40,788 nt of DNA from Candidatus Helarchaeota ASGARD archaeon Hel_GB_B (GTDB lineage: Archaea; Asgardarchaeota; Lokiarchaeia; Helarchaeales; HEL-GB-B). The stretch is taken from assembly GCA_005191425.1 (NCBI GenBank), contig SUPR01000019.1, positions 1 through 40,788 of the forward strand, read 5' to 3'. Positions 27,590 to 36,300 of this stretch are shown here, one piece after another. The position numbers and the translations under genes are program-made. Under the pieces are notes generated by a model, which saw only the letters and a list, made by a program, of their open reading frames with translations, was not told where the DNA came from and ran no database searches. Position 1 is the stretch's first letter. Each line of letters begins with the position of its first letter.

Positions 27590-29128
27590 ATGAAGTTTCT
27601 AAGTTTGATTGGAAAATCGTTTGGAAATTATCTTCTAAATTATTTTGAGGATAAAAACGAAGCACCAATTAAAACTCAGATTAAATTATTGAGTAAAATT
27701 TTAAAATATAATTCTACTACTAATTTTGGAAAGAAACACCATTTTTCTGAAGTTAGGAGTATACGAGATTTCCAGAAAAATTGTAAAATTATAGATTATT
27801 CTTATTTAGTTCCTTATATTCGCGCTACAATAGAGGGAAACAAAAATGCATTAACAAATTCTAAAATTTTATATTGGGCACAGACTTCCGGAACTCTTGG
27901 CGCACCGAAATTGATCCCTATAACTAAGTTTATAATTGATACTTATAGTTCATTGTCGGTTAGAATTATTTTACATTATATAAAAGAATATCCTGAGAGG
28001 TCTGAATTTCTGGACGGTAAATGGTTTTTATTATCTAGTTACCCTTTATTAAGGTATGAAAAAGACGGAACCCCAGTCGGATTTATAACGGGTATCATTA
28101 TGCATCCATTTGGAATTTATTCATGGAAAAAATTTATCAGACCTTTTTATTATTATCCGATCAAATTTCTACAAATAAGAGATGTAGAAACTAGGTTCAA
28201 AAGGATCGCTGTTGATATTAAAAATAAAAATATTACTTACACAATGGGAGTAACTTCTGTTATAATGAACTTTTTTGAGAAAATAATTGAATATAATAAT
28301 GTAAATAATTTACTGGAAATTATACCTAATTACAAATTTGCAATTTTTTCAGGAGGGGGCACAAGAAAATATATTGATAGATTTTATAAAATAGTCGGGA
28401 GGAAAATAGATGTAAGAGAAGGTTATTTTGCAACTGAAGGGAGTTTTGCTATTCAAAAATCTGATAAACCTGTAATGGAATTTGCATACGATTCTTGTTT
28501 TTACGAATTTTTACCTGTTTCAAATAAAAATAAAGGTATTGAACGACTCATTATAGACCAGTTAGAAAAAAACAAAGAATATTCCCTCATTATTACTTGT
28601 TATAATGGACTTTATGCTTATACTATGAATGATATTATTAAAGTAATTTCTACTGACCCCCTACAAATTCAGTTTTCTTATCGATCTGGAGTTATTGATT
28701 TAGCTGATGAAAAATTAACACCTAATGAAATAAATATGGCTGTTATGTATTCAGCAAATAAAAATAATTGCGATTTTATTGATTATTGTTTAGTCGGAGT
28801 TTATAACCCTAAACCTCATTACATATTTATTTTTGAATTTAAAGATAAAAACACTCCAAAAGATTATACGCTATTTTTGAAAGATATTGACTTAAAATTA
28901 CAAGAACTTAATAATATTTATTACTTTAACATCGCAGGGCCCAATAAAGGGACTTTAACGAGTCCAGAATTGTGGGTACTTAAAAAGAATGGCTTTATCG
29001 AAGCAAATAACAGAAAAATTAATGAATTTGATAATATTGGGCAATCCAAAATTAATCGTTATTCTACTGATAGCACTATATTGAAATATTTTGATGATTT
29101 AATAATTTCCAAATATTATTTAGAGTAA
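27590..29128 (+). CDS. GH3-family acyl-adenylating enzyme, copy 2
   Basis: This second GH3-type protein (512 aa) is colinear with copy 1. Its P-loop 'AQTSGTLGAPKLIP' is closer to the consensus than copy 1, and 'FATEGS' is the acyl-adenylate motif. In contrast, the YRYxxGD element is changed to 'YAYTMND', keeping Asp but losing Arg and Gly, so the two paralogues have diverged in different motifs. I use ATG 27590, preceded by AGGT at 7 nt, over GTG 27587. The downstream methyltransferase gene starts 27 bp later. Confidence 0.73.
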   Translation: MKFLSLIGKSFGNYLLNYFEDKNEAPIKTQIKLLSKILKYNSTTNFGKKHHFSEVRSIRDFQKNCKIIDYSYLVPYIRATIEGNKNALTNSKILYWAQTSGTLGAPKLIPITKFIIDTYSSLSVRIILHYIKEYPERSEFLDGKWFLLSSYPLLRYEKDGTPVGFITGIIMHPFGIYSWKKFIRPFYYYPIKFLQIRDVETRFKRIAVDIKNKNITYTMGVTSVIMNFFEKIIEYNNVNNLLEIIPNYKFAIFSGGGTRKYIDRFYKIVGRKIDVREGYFATEGSFAIQKSDKPVMEFAYDSCFYEFLPVSNKNKGIERLIIDQLEKNKEYSLIITCYNGLYAYTMNDIIKVISTDPLQIQFSYRSGVIDLADEKLTPNEINMAVMYSANKNNCDFIDYCLVGVYNPKPHYIFIFEFKDKNTPKDYTLFLKDIDLKLQELNNIYYFNIAGPNKGTLTSPELWVLKKNGFIEANNRKINEFDNIGQSKINRYSTDSTILKYFDDLIISKYYLE

Positions 29129-29155
29129 ATTAAATAAAAAGATGGTTTAAATAGA

Positions 29156-29839
29156 TTGAATAAAAATAAATTTGAAAAATATTATCAAAGGGAAGGTTTA
29201 AAATTTGGATTGAATGATTATTATATCGGAATTTACCAGATGTATTCATCTCATGCCTGTAGAATTTCGATTATAAAAAAATGGTTAAAACTTATTAAAA
29301 CTGGAAATTTCTGTGAAGTAGGTTGTGGATTTGGTTATTTTACTCATTTTGTCGCAAAAAAAGGAATACCAAGTACTGGTATAGATATCTCCGAAAATAA
29401 ATTGAAAATAGCTCGGCGAATTGCAGAAAAAAATAAATTAAACTGTAAGTTTTATAGGATGGACGCTCAAAATTTAGATTTCAAGGGCAATTCTTTTAAT
29501 TGGGTACTTAGTTCTCAAGTTTTAGAACATGTTCCTGATGATTTAAAAATGATTTCCGAATTATACAGAATTTCTAAAAAATATACTATTCTTACTGTTC
29601 CCAAAAAAGCGTTATTCTGGGAATTATTAGATTCCAGTTCTCACATTAGAAGTTTTGATAAACCTGGACATGGGCATCTAAGAGAATATACCACTAAAAA
29701 TATTATTGAAAAAGTAAATAAGGTTGGATTTAAAGTCTTAGAGATGAAATATGCTGGTTTTATTTCCCCCCGAATTGATATTATATTTAATAAAATACCT
29801 TTTATGCAAGCAATAATATGTCTCTTGCTTAGGAAATGA
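29156..29839 (+). CDS. Class I SAM-dependent methyltransferase, small molecule type
   Basis: Motif I is 'FCEVGCGFGYFTHF', followed by 'TGIDISENKL' (acidic end of strand 2), 'MDAQNLDF' and 'WVLSSQVLEHVPDD', the pattern of Methyltransf_11 family enzymes. At 227 aa it is a bare catalytic domain with a short C-terminal tail. The TTG start (29156) has only a weak GATGGT upstream. It directly follows GH3 copy 2 and probably shares its transcript, so it may act on the same metabolite. Confidence 0.78.
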   Translation: MNKNKFEKYYQREGLKFGLNDYYIGIYQMYSSHACRISIIKKWLKLIKTGNFCEVGCGFGYFTHFVAKKGIPSTGIDISENKLKIARRIAEKNKLNCKFYRMDAQNLDFKGNSFNWVLSSQVLEHVPDDLKMISELYRISKKYTILTVPKKALFWELLDSSSHIRSFDKPGHGHLREYTTKNIIEKVNKVGFKVLEMKYAGFISPRIDIIFNKIPFMQAIICLLLRK

Positions 29840-29859
29840 CCTTTTTTCCTTAATAAAAA

Positions 29860-30210
29860 TTATGTAAAATAATGCAGTTTTTCCAAGTCTTCTTTTTCAT
29901 TCTTCTCTTCTATGTCTAGATCCTTCTCAAGTAGTAGCTTTTCAATAAATTCTAAAAGAAAATCACTATCTGCATAGTTCATATGATCTCGATCTCCATC
30001 GTCATTTATTTCTCCAGTTTTTACAAGTTCATCAAAAGCATCCTGAATTTCTTCCTTAGAGATATTTAAATAATCAGCTACTTCATCTAAAGGGATCTTA
30101 TTTCTACCAGTTTTTTCATGGAACTGATTACATACTTCTAAAGCATCTTTCGCCAGTCTCAATTTTCTTGCATCTAATTTGTCGATATCATAATCGCTTT
30201 CTTTCTTCAT
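29860..30210 (-). CDS. Acidic helix-turn-helix-like protein, unknown function
   Basis: A 116-aa protein rich in Asp, Glu and Lys. The middle section 'IPLDEVADYLNISKEEIQDAFDELVKTGEI' (given in part: VADYLNISKEEI) has the spacing of a winged-helix or HTH motif, and the tail is a charged helix ('EKLLLEKDLDIEEKNEKEDL'-like). It could be a small transcription factor or a protein-protein adaptor. I prefer ATG 30210 to the longer start (30234) because the longer version adds only hydrophobic residues and overlaps the AGTGA Shine-Dalgarno-like site. It converges on the methyltransferase gene. Confidence 0.6.
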   Translation of the reverse strand: MKKESDYDIDKLDARKLRLAKDALEVCNQFHEKTGRNKIPLDEVADYLNISKEEIQDAFDELVKTGEINDDGDRDHMNYADSDFLLEFIEKLLLEKDLDIEEKNEKEDLEKLHYFT

Positions 30211-30579
30211 AATATTCACTAGTATTACTATCATATTTTATCATATTTTTAATTTATGTTTTTAAAAGAAATAAACCGAATTTAAAGAATCCTATTTTCA
30301 TATTTAATACAATTTTTCGCGTTAATATTTTCTACAAATTTTTGTTCATAATCAAGATCTCTGCATTTAAAAATAATTAAATTTAATTTTTAATGTTATT
30401 ATTTAAAAAAATTCCCATTTTCAAAATGTTGGTGTTAAAAAACTTACAAAAATATGTAATAAATATTTAAAAATAATTTGAAATAAATAGTTTTATAAGA
30501 GAAAAAAAGTAAAAATAACTTAGAAATTAGACTCTATTTTAATTAAATTAACAAATATTTAGAATAAAAGGATTTTAAA
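30211..30579. other. 369-bp divergent AT-rich gap
   Basis: It holds the promoters of the acidic HTH-like gene and the GNAT gene. A direct repeat of TATCATATTTT lies at about 30230-30250 and TTTTATAAG (about 30491-30499) may be the GNAT TATA box. I see no ORF or RNA. Confidence 0.4.
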
Positions 30580-31194
30580 ATGAGTTCAGAAAACAAAAAA
30601 GGATTTAAGCTTAGTTATAAATATTATAAGATGTTATTAAACTTTAAGGAAAAAACAAATATCCCTGAAATTAAAATTCCGGGTGTTATTATTAGAAAAT
30701 ATGATAAAGATAAAGATTTTAATAAATTTGTAGATTTATATAATAAAATTAAAGTCCCATTTTATGACCCAAATTATACTGAATCTGAATTTAAATTAAT
30801 CCAAAATGATATGGTCTTTTTAGCTGAAATTGACAATAAATTAGTTGGGTATGTCATCTGTTTTATAAGGGACGCAAAATATGATAAAGATTCAGAACAA
30901 TTTTTTGATAAAGAATTAGCGCAATATGTAAATAAAAATGAAAGACTGGGTGTTTTGGGAGAAATTGGTGTACTCGAAGAATATAGGAGGAGTGGAATTG
31001 CAACAGCATTAGCTGCAGAAGTAGGGCGTTACTTTAAAGAGAAAAATGTGGATAAGATCTATGCTGAAGCTTATTCAGAAAATGTTGAAGCCTTAAAATT
31101 TATACAGAGCTTTGGGTTTAAGAAAATTGGTATGGTGGTAGTTACACAAGACGAAGTTAGAAAACCACATCCAAGAAGGATTCGACCGAGTTAA
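30580..31194 (+). CDS. GNAT-family N-acetyltransferase
   Basis: The acetyl-CoA pyrophosphate loop is 'LEEYRRSGIATALAAEV' (consensus Q/RxxGxA), followed by 'AYSENVEALKFIQSFGFKKIG', the conserved end of the fold. An N-terminal 30-residue extension precedes the first strand. It acetylates an amine of a small molecule or protein N-terminus; the substrate is unknown. The ATG has an AAGGA site 9 nt upstream. Length 204 aa. It converges on the ABC permease gene with a 24-bp gap. Confidence 0.82.
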   Translation: MSSENKKGFKLSYKYYKMLLNFKEKTNIPEIKIPGVIIRKYDKDKDFNKFVDLYNKIKVPFYDPNYTESEFKLIQNDMVFLAEIDNKLVGYVICFIRDAKYDKDSEQFFDKELAQYVNKNERLGVLGEIGVLEEYRRSGIATALAAEVGRYFKEKNVDKIYAEAYSENVEALKFIQSFGFKKIGMVVVTQDEVRKPHPRRIRPS

Positions 31195-31218
31195 ATTTCT
31201 TTTTATATTCGTTTATAT

Positions 31219-31971
31219 TCATTTATTTACGGAGCGGTCGTAAGCAAAAATTCCTAAAAAAATGATTGAAATTGTAAAAATTGTGATCCCGATCATATCT
31301 TGAATTTGTATTTGCCATTGAAAAAGAAGCGACCTTAATATATTAACTCCGAAACTCATTGGATTGAATTGTAATATATAAACTACCAGATTTGGGAAAT
31401 AATTTGAGATTATATCAATAGGGTAGAATATTGTAGAACCAAACATCAACCACAAATACACCAAACTTCGAGCTAATGTAAAATTCCGGCTACCCCTAAT
31501 CGATGTAGCTAAAATAATTGCCAATGAAGTCATGGAAAGCGAAAAAACTATAATAAAAAATAATATAATCAGAATTTCTAAAATATTCGGTAATCTAATT
31601 AAAATAAATGATGTAATAAGTAGTGGAAATGAATAAACAAGCCCTTGCAAGGCTCCAGCTAATGCCCTGCCTAATATAAAGTCCAATCTTTTTAAAGGTA
31701 AAGAAAGTAAATAAAAATCAAATTTGTTTTCTTTTTCAATATTTATTTTCCGCCCTAAAATGAATGACGCTGAAAATGCAGAAACTAAAGTTATTCCAGG
31801 ACTGAAAAATTTCAAATAATTCAGGCCAACAATTAAATTTCCGAGTGTATTTGCCATAATCAACAAATCAATGATATATGATACCATTAATATTGCGATC
31901 CAATAAGTAAACCTGAAAAAGTTCTTAATGTCCATTTTTAAAATTATAACAAATGTTAGTCGGTTTTTCAA
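31219..31971 (-). CDS. ABC-2 type transporter permease, second copy in operon
   Basis: This is a polytopic protein with about six hydrophobic helices; the text around 'LSLPLKRLDFILGRALAGALQGLVY' is the ABC-2 signature shared with the upstream permease. Together with that paralogue and the ATPase it should form a heterodimeric exporter (drug, lipid or ion). The TTG start at 31971 overlaps the upstream TGA by 4 nt (TTGA) and has GGTGG about 9 nt upstream. Length 250 aa. Confidence 0.8.
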   Translation of the reverse strand: MKNRLTFVIILKMDIKNFFRFTYWIAILMVSYIIDLLIMANTLGNLIVGLNYLKFFSPGITLVSAFSASFILGRKINIEKENKFDFYLLSLPLKRLDFILGRALAGALQGLVYSFPLLITSFILIRLPNILEILIILFFIIVFSLSMTSLAIILATSIRGSRNFTLARSLVYLWLMFGSTIFYPIDIISNYFPNLVVYILQFNPMSFGVNILRSLLFQWQIQIQDMIGITIFTISIIFLGIFAYDRSVNK

Positions 31972-32747
31972 CTGAATTTTCCACCCTCCAGTTTTGAAAT
32001 ATATAATTTTAAACTAATAGTCATTAATCCTACTGAGAAAATAATTAAATATAAAACAGGATATGTTATATTTGTAATTTGTTGGACCCCGGTACTATAC
32101 CTCAGCAAATCACTGGCATGAGTCAATGGATTTAACCGAGAAGCTAACTTCATCCAGAACATCATTGCAGATTCTGGATAATAAATCGTCGACAGTCTTA
32201 TCATAAAAATATCTATTATTCCAATCAAAAAGTCTAATACCATCACAGATTTAATTAATGAACCTAATGTGATCGCAAAACCTGATAGTCCAAGTCCGAA
32301 TATGACCAAAATCCCAATTATTAATAATAAGTTTATTATATTTGGAACCCCCACAATTAACAATATTATTATTAAAAATGGTGCGATATATATTAAATTT
32401 CTAAAAGTTGAACCGAGCATCCTACCAATTACATATTCTGATTTCTTAATTGGCAAACTAAGATAATAATCAACCATACCAGATTGCCGCTCTCCTGATA
32501 CACTCCAAGCTGTAAACATTGAAAATGACCATAATGTAAGGACTGACATCCCTATCGCATAATATTGCATATAATTTAAACTGGGAATTAAATAATTCAA
32601 AATAAATGCATAAATAAATGTTTGGACTATAAATGACAGTGAGTTGGTAAATAAATATAGTTTATTTGCTAATAAATGCTTCCATTCACGTTCTATAATT
32701 CTTAATATATTATATAATGTATTATTTCTTAGATTTAATATGTTCAA
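31968..32747 (-). CDS. ABC-2 type transporter permease, first copy in operon
   Basis: About six transmembrane segments with the ABC-2 element 'YLSLPIKKSEYVIGRMLGSTFRNLIY'-like text (given in part: LPIKKSEYVIGRMLG). It is paralogous to the following permease. The TTG start (32747) overlaps the ATPase stop (TTGA), but a strong GGAGG abuts this codon with no spacing, so real initiation may be a few codons later (an ATA at 32741 would be well spaced); this is uncertain. Length up to 259 aa. Confidence 0.8.
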   Translation of the reverse strand: MNILNLRNNTLYNILRIIEREWKHLLANKLYLFTNSLSFIVQTFIYAFILNYLIPSLNYMQYYAIGMSVLTLWSFSMFTAWSVSGERQSGMVDYYLSLPIKKSEYVIGRMLGSTFRNLIYIAPFLIIILLIVGVPNIINLLLIIGILVIFGLGLSGFAITLGSLIKSVMVLDFLIGIIDIFMIRLSTIYYPESAMMFWMKLASRLNPLTHASDLLRYSTGVQQITNITYPVLYLIIFSVGLMTISLKLYISKLEGGKFS

Positions 32748-33718
32748 CCTCCATTAGTTAAAAGAGACTTTGTATAATAGAAAAAAACATCGTCTAAACT
32801 TGGGTTTGTAGTTTCGAGGTTCTTAATAATTATTTTATTGCTCTGAAAAAATTGCAAAATTTCTGGAGTTACCTTTTTAATGTTTCTTACTAAAATTTTC
32901 ATCTCAATTTCATTTGTATTTTCAGAATTTTCTTTAAAATAAATTTCTGAAATATATGGTAAATTTAATAACTGCGATTTTACTTCTTTAAGTTCTAATT
33001 TGCAAGTATTTTTCTCAAAATTAATCATAATAACGTTTCCCGCCGGAATTGAATTTTTCAAATTTTCAGGGCTATCAATTTTTATAATTTTACCTTCGTT
33101 CATAATTGCGACACGGTCTGACAGGACGTCTGCTTCGTGCATTAAATTTGTAGCTAAAATAATTGTGCTCCCATTTTCGTCATTGAGTTCTTTTATGTAA
33201 TCCCAAATTATCTTTTTCATTACGGGGTCTAGAAACGCGGTCGGTTCGTCAAAAATTGCAATTTTTGGCTTGGCGACGAGTACTTTACACACTTCTATTT
33301 TTTTTCTGGTCCCTCCAGATAATTTCCAGTTTTTTATTTTTCTATAATCTTCCAATTTTAGTGATTTAATAAGCTCATTTATCCTTTTATTTAATTCTAC
33401 CTTCGGAATTTTATATACTTTCCCATGAAACCGGAGTGTTTCAACTAAATTTAATTGCCAGTCTAATTTTGGGTCTTGAAAACTTACTGAGATTAATTTA
33501 CGGACATTATATGGCTGGTCTATGATACTAAATCCTCCTACTTTAGCACTCCCAGAATCTGGCTTTATAATTGTCGCCAATAAATTTATCAGAGTCGACT
33601 TCCCTGCACCATTTGGACCAAGTAACCCGAATATCTCTCCATCATTAATATTCAAGCTTACATTATCAACTGCAATAATTTTTTTAAACTTTTTTGTTAA
33701 CCCATTTATTTCAATCAT
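32744..33718 (-). CDS. ABC transporter ATP-binding protein (ABC-2/DrrA-NatA type)
   Basis: This is the ATPase of an export system. Walker A GPNGAGKST (34-42), a signature 'LSGGTRKK' in place of LSGGQ-x-R and Walker B 'IAIFDEPTAFLDP' are seen. After the ABC domain there is a 100-residue C-terminal extension typical of DrrA/NatA ATPases, with 'NPSLDDVFF' near the end. Gene order is Cys-cluster protein, ATPase, permease, permease, each overlapping by 4 nt, so the complex is made from a coupled mRNA. The exported substrate is unknown. Confidence 0.88.
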   Translation of the reverse strand: MIEINGLTKKFKKIIAVDNVSLNINDGEIFGLLGPNGAGKSTLINLLATIIKPDSGSAKVGGFSIIDQPYNVRKLISVSFQDPKLDWQLNLVETLRFHGKVYKIPKVELNKRINELIKSLKLEDYRKIKNWKLSGGTRKKIEVCKVLVAKPKIAIFDEPTAFLDPVMKKIIWDYIKELNDENGSTIILATNLMHEADVLSDRVAIMNEGKIIKIDSPENLKNSIPAGNVIMINFEKNTCKLELKEVKSQLLNLPYISEIYFKENSENTNEIEMKILVRNIKKVTPEILQFFQSNKIIIKNLETTNPSLDDVFFYYTKSLLTNGG

Positions 33719-34122
33719 TTAACTCTATTCCTAATTTCCTCATCAAGAATATTCACATATTTTTTCAGCATATTACAAATCTCTTTTGGGATTTCTATTT
33801 CATTGTTGTCCTTATAGCAACTACAATCTCTGTCAATTTCACATTCATTATTTATATTTAAAATTATTGGATAAAATTTACAACCTAAAGGGCGGAATTC
33901 ATAAATTTTACATATATTTTTATTTCGATTAAAAAAGTAGCAATAACCATTAATATTTCTTAACTTTTGGTATCCGTCTTCGACTACAATAAATTCATCT
34001 TTTACATACCCTAAACTCTCTAATTTATTAATCTCTGCATTTGTTATCTCCATTTCAGTCTCTTTACAACAATTTCCACATTTTATACATTTTAATTTTA
34101 AATCTTCTGGGTTATTAATCAT
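33715..34122 (-). CDS. YkgJ-type Cys-cluster protein
   Basis: A 135-aa protein with 'CIKCGNCCKE' (Cys12, 15, 18, 19), 'CYFFNRNKNICKIYEFRPLGCKFYP' (given in part: ICKIYEFRPLGC) and a third 'CSCY'. This is the UPF0153/YkgJ pattern, proposed to bind zinc or an Fe-S cluster; the function of the family is not settled. The ATPase gene's ATG overlaps its TGA (ATGA), so it is part of the exporter operon, an uncommon association. An AGGTAGAG Shine-Dalgarno-like site is about 10 nt upstream. Confidence 0.78.
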   Translation of the reverse strand: MINNPEDLKLKCIKCGNCCKETEMEITNAEINKLESLGYVKDEFIVVEDGYQKLRNINGYCYFFNRNKNICKIYEFRPLGCKFYPIILNINNECEIDRDCSCYKDNNEIEIPKEICNMLKKYVNILDEEIRNRVK

Positions 34123-34317
34123 TAAATCTACTCTACCTAATTAATAAGTGGTTTGACATATTAAAATTCGTGGTTTCTATGATAAATAAGTTTTTTTTCT
34201 CAATAATTTTATTCGAATAACTTTAATAATCTTAAGAATTAAATAGGATATTACAAAATTAAATTATCATTGTAAAAAATCCTAAGTTTAGAATCTCAAA
34301 TCCGAATAGTGATTATG

Positions 34318-34632
34318 ATGCTAAGAAATATTTTAGTCATTCAAGGGAAGGAAATTATTTACAATAGGAAATATGGAGAAACTTATCCATGGGAAGCGAT
34401 TGCACCTTTATATCTATCTTTAACGTATTTTCTTGATGAAATTGTTGATGATGTTGAAATAGATTTCATGAATACTGTCCATTATAAAATTGCTTATTCA
34501 ACTAACTCTTCTGTTCCTGGTAGACCATTGCTTTTTATTTTTGTAACTGATTTGGGCGATCCAAACGATATTATTAAAGAGCAGATCACACTTTTTAATA
34601 GTGAGGTCTCAAAAATGCTGGGAGGTGTATAA
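34318..34632 (+). CDS. Longin-like small protein coupled to Arf-like GTPase
   Basis: About 104 aa of alternating strands and amphipathic helices: N-terminal 'LRNILVIQGKEIIYNRKYG' (strand-turn-strand), a central helix, 'LLFIFVTDLG' and a final helix 'IIKEQITLFNSEVSKML'. This order fits the longin/roadblock-like folds that Asgard archaea use with small GTPases. No sequence signature proves it. The start is uncertain: GTG 34309, ATG 34315 and ATG 34318 are in frame; GTGAT (34309-34313) could be the Shine-Dalgarno for 34318. The last codons carry the GGAGGTG of the GTPase gene, which starts 1 nt after the TAA. Confidence 0.6.
   Translation: MLRNILVIQGKEIIYNRKYGETYPWEAIAPLYLSLTYFLDEIVDDVEIDFMNTVHYKIAYSTNSSVPGRPLLFIFVTDLGDPNDIIKEQITLFNSEVSKMLGGV
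34621..34627 (+). promoter_or_regulatory. Perfect Shine-Dalgarno (GGAGGTG) inside the longin gene end
   Basis: GGAGGTG lies 6 nt before ATG 34634 and is the best ribosome-binding site in the window. It decides the GTPase start (rather than an upstream in-frame ATG at 34601) and implies coupled translation with the longin-like gene. Confidence 0.8.
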
Positions 34633-34633
34633 A

Positions 34634-36079
34634 ATGTCTACAATTCCCGAATTACCTGTTAGTGTAATCCAAGGCGTTGGAGAACAAATCACAAAAAAGC
34701 TGGGGAAGGTCGGTGTAAAAACTGTTTCAGATCTCGCAGCAATTGAAATCCTTGAAATATCAAAAAAACTTAAAATCCCACAACATATCTTAATCGAATT
34801 CCGTAAAAAAGCCCGACAATTACGCGAACTCATTTTCGACTTTGAAATAATAAAAAAACTTGAAGATAAAAAGTTGATGATTAATGATTTAATTGAACTT
34901 TCTATTGAAAAAGTCCAAAAAATTACCGGTCTAAATGAAGAAGATGCTTTAAAACTTTTGGATAAAGTTTCAATCTTAACAATTGTTTTAGATGCTGAAC
35001 GTTGTAAAAATCTACCTGTCTCTTCTTTACAAACTAAACCATATATTCCAGAAACCGGTGAACTTGAAAAATTAGTTGATATTAAAAAAGTAGATACTCT
35101 TGCAGATAGTATCCTTAATGAAATTCCGCCTAAAATTTCATTAATAGGATTCTCTGGAACTGGAAAAACTACCATCGGAAATTTAATTCAAAATGAAGAA
35201 TTTCCAAAGACTCATCTGCCAACTATGACATTAGATATTGATAATATAGTCATTGGTGGACTACAAAATTGTATTCTATTTGATTGCGCAGGTCAAGAAC
35301 AATTTTCTTTTCTCTGGAATCGATTTATTAAAAATTCTGATGCTATTATTTTAGTCACAGACTCACAAGAAGATAATGTAAAAAAATCAATATTTTTTAT
35401 TGAACAAATAAGAAAAGAAACCCCTAAAACACCTCTTGCTATTATTGCAAATAAACAAGACCTTCCAAATGCAATGAAGCCGGACAAAATTAAAGAGATA
35501 CTCGGCGGATATAGGACCGAAGGACTTGTAGCTATTGAACGAGAAAATAGAGAAAAAATCTTGACATTAATTGCTGACCTATTAAAATTAAGTCCTGAGC
35601 TGAAAAATATGATCCCTATCCAGGTAAAAACTGACACTATTATCCGAGAAGCTGAAATTGTCACCCAATACCCAGAATCTGTTGTCAATGAAATCAAATC
35701 AATTGAAAAAGAAATGGAACAAATTGAAAAAGAAATCAATGACTTAAAACTAGAATTAAAAAAAGAACTCTCCGAAGAAGAAGCAAGAAACTTACGAATT
35801 AAATTAATTGTTTCCAAGGCTAAATTACGAAACAAACAAAATGAAATTAATGCCATTAAACTCAGAAGTGATAGTATTACATGTTTAAGTTTCGATATAC
35901 ACCAAGGAATGAGAAATGTAAGCTATATAATTCAATGCAAATGTGGTAATATCTATAAAGTCCTTTATGAAGTTGATCGTGGTACTGAATCGGTGGTACT
36001 TACTTGCCCCGTTTGCGGAAGTGAATATGTCGCCGATGAATCTACATGGAATGAATTAAAATTAGATAGTTTTAAATAA
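34634..36079 (+). CDS. Arf-like small GTPase with HhH, coiled-coil and zinc-ribbon domains
   Basis: A 481-aa fusion. Residues 1-120 carry two helix-hairpin-helix-like units ('IQGVGEQITKKLGKVGVKTV' and 'ITGLNEEDALKLL'), usually nucleic-acid or protein binding. The GTPase domain has G1 GFSGTGKTT (172-180), switch I PTMT (196-199), G3 DCAGQE (217-222) and G4 NKQD (273-276); 'ANKQDLPNAM' is an Arf/Arl/SarI-like hallmark. The catalytic Gln is retained. Residues 347-409 form a charged coiled coil. The C-terminus has 'CKCG' (435-438) and 'CPVC' (458-461), a zinc ribbon. An N-terminal Gly myristoylation site, as in true Arf, is absent. It likely signals or scaffolds with the adjacent longin-like protein. 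Confidence 0.85.
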   Translation: MSTIPELPVSVIQGVGEQITKKLGKVGVKTVSDLAAIEILEISKKLKIPQHILIEFRKKARQLRELIFDFEIIKKLEDKKLMINDLIELSIEKVQKITGLNEEDALKLLDKVSILTIVLDAERCKNLPVSSLQTKPYIPETGELEKLVDIKKVDTLADSILNEIPPKISLIGFSGTGKTTIGNLIQNEEFPKTHLPTMTLDIDNIVIGGLQNCILFDCAGQEQFSFLWNRFIKNSDAIILVTDSQEDNVKKSIFFIEQIRKETPKTPLAIIANKQDLPNAMKPDKIKEILGGYRTEGLVAIERENREKILTLIADLLKLSPELKNMIPIQVKTDTIIREAEIVTQYPESVVNEIKSIEKEMEQIEKEINDLKLELKKELSEEEARNLRIKLIVSKAKLRNKQNEINAIKLRSDSITCLSFDIHQGMRNVSYIIQCKCGNIYKVLYEVDRGTESVVLTCPVCGSEYVADESTWNELKLDSFK

Positions 36080-36092
36080 AATAAAATAATTT

Positions 36093-36121
36093 AAATGATT
36101 TCTCTTTTTTTTACATCATTT
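36093..36121. terminator. Bidirectional terminator-like stem with T8
   Basis: AAATGAT (36093-36099) and ATCATTT (36115-36121) flank a run of eight T at 36105-36112. It lies between the convergent GTPase gene and the 41-aa ORF and may end transcripts in the plus direction. Confidence 0.45.
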
Positions 36122-36156
36122 TTTATTTGAAAAGGAAAAAAATAAAAAGAAATTAT

Positions 36157-36282
36157 TTATGGGAAAGGCCAAGGAGCCCAAGGATCCGCAGTAACTGGTT
36201 CTTCATTATTTAATCCGAACGCAATTATGTATTTGAATAGGCCTAATAACTTCGTTTCCATTAATTGTTCTAATTCGGTCAT
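36157..36282 (-). CDS. 41-aa protein with Pro/Trp-rich tail, probably leaderless
   Basis: ATG 36282 to TAA 36157 encodes 41 residues: an amphipathic helix ('LEQLMETKLLGLFKYIIAFG') and a tail ending 'DPWAPWPFP'. The segment is much richer in G+C (about 40%) than the surrounding intergenic DNA, which argues for coding. There is no Shine-Dalgarno, but TTTAAATATATT (36301-36312 on the minus strand) is centred about 24 nt before the ATG, the spacing for a transcript starting at the start codon. Function unknown; a small membrane-associated peptide is possible. Confidence 0.55.
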   Translation of the reverse strand: MTELEQLMETKLLGLFKYIIAFGLNNEEPVTADPWAPWPFP

Positions 36283-36300
36283 GATAATTTTTAATAATAA

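Noticed and set aside
34609-35856. Long antisense open frames (188 and 187 codons) opposite the GTPase gene
   Set aside because: They are shadows of a real coding frame; translations are Ser/Phe/Ile-rich with no domain, Shine-Dalgarno or promoter.
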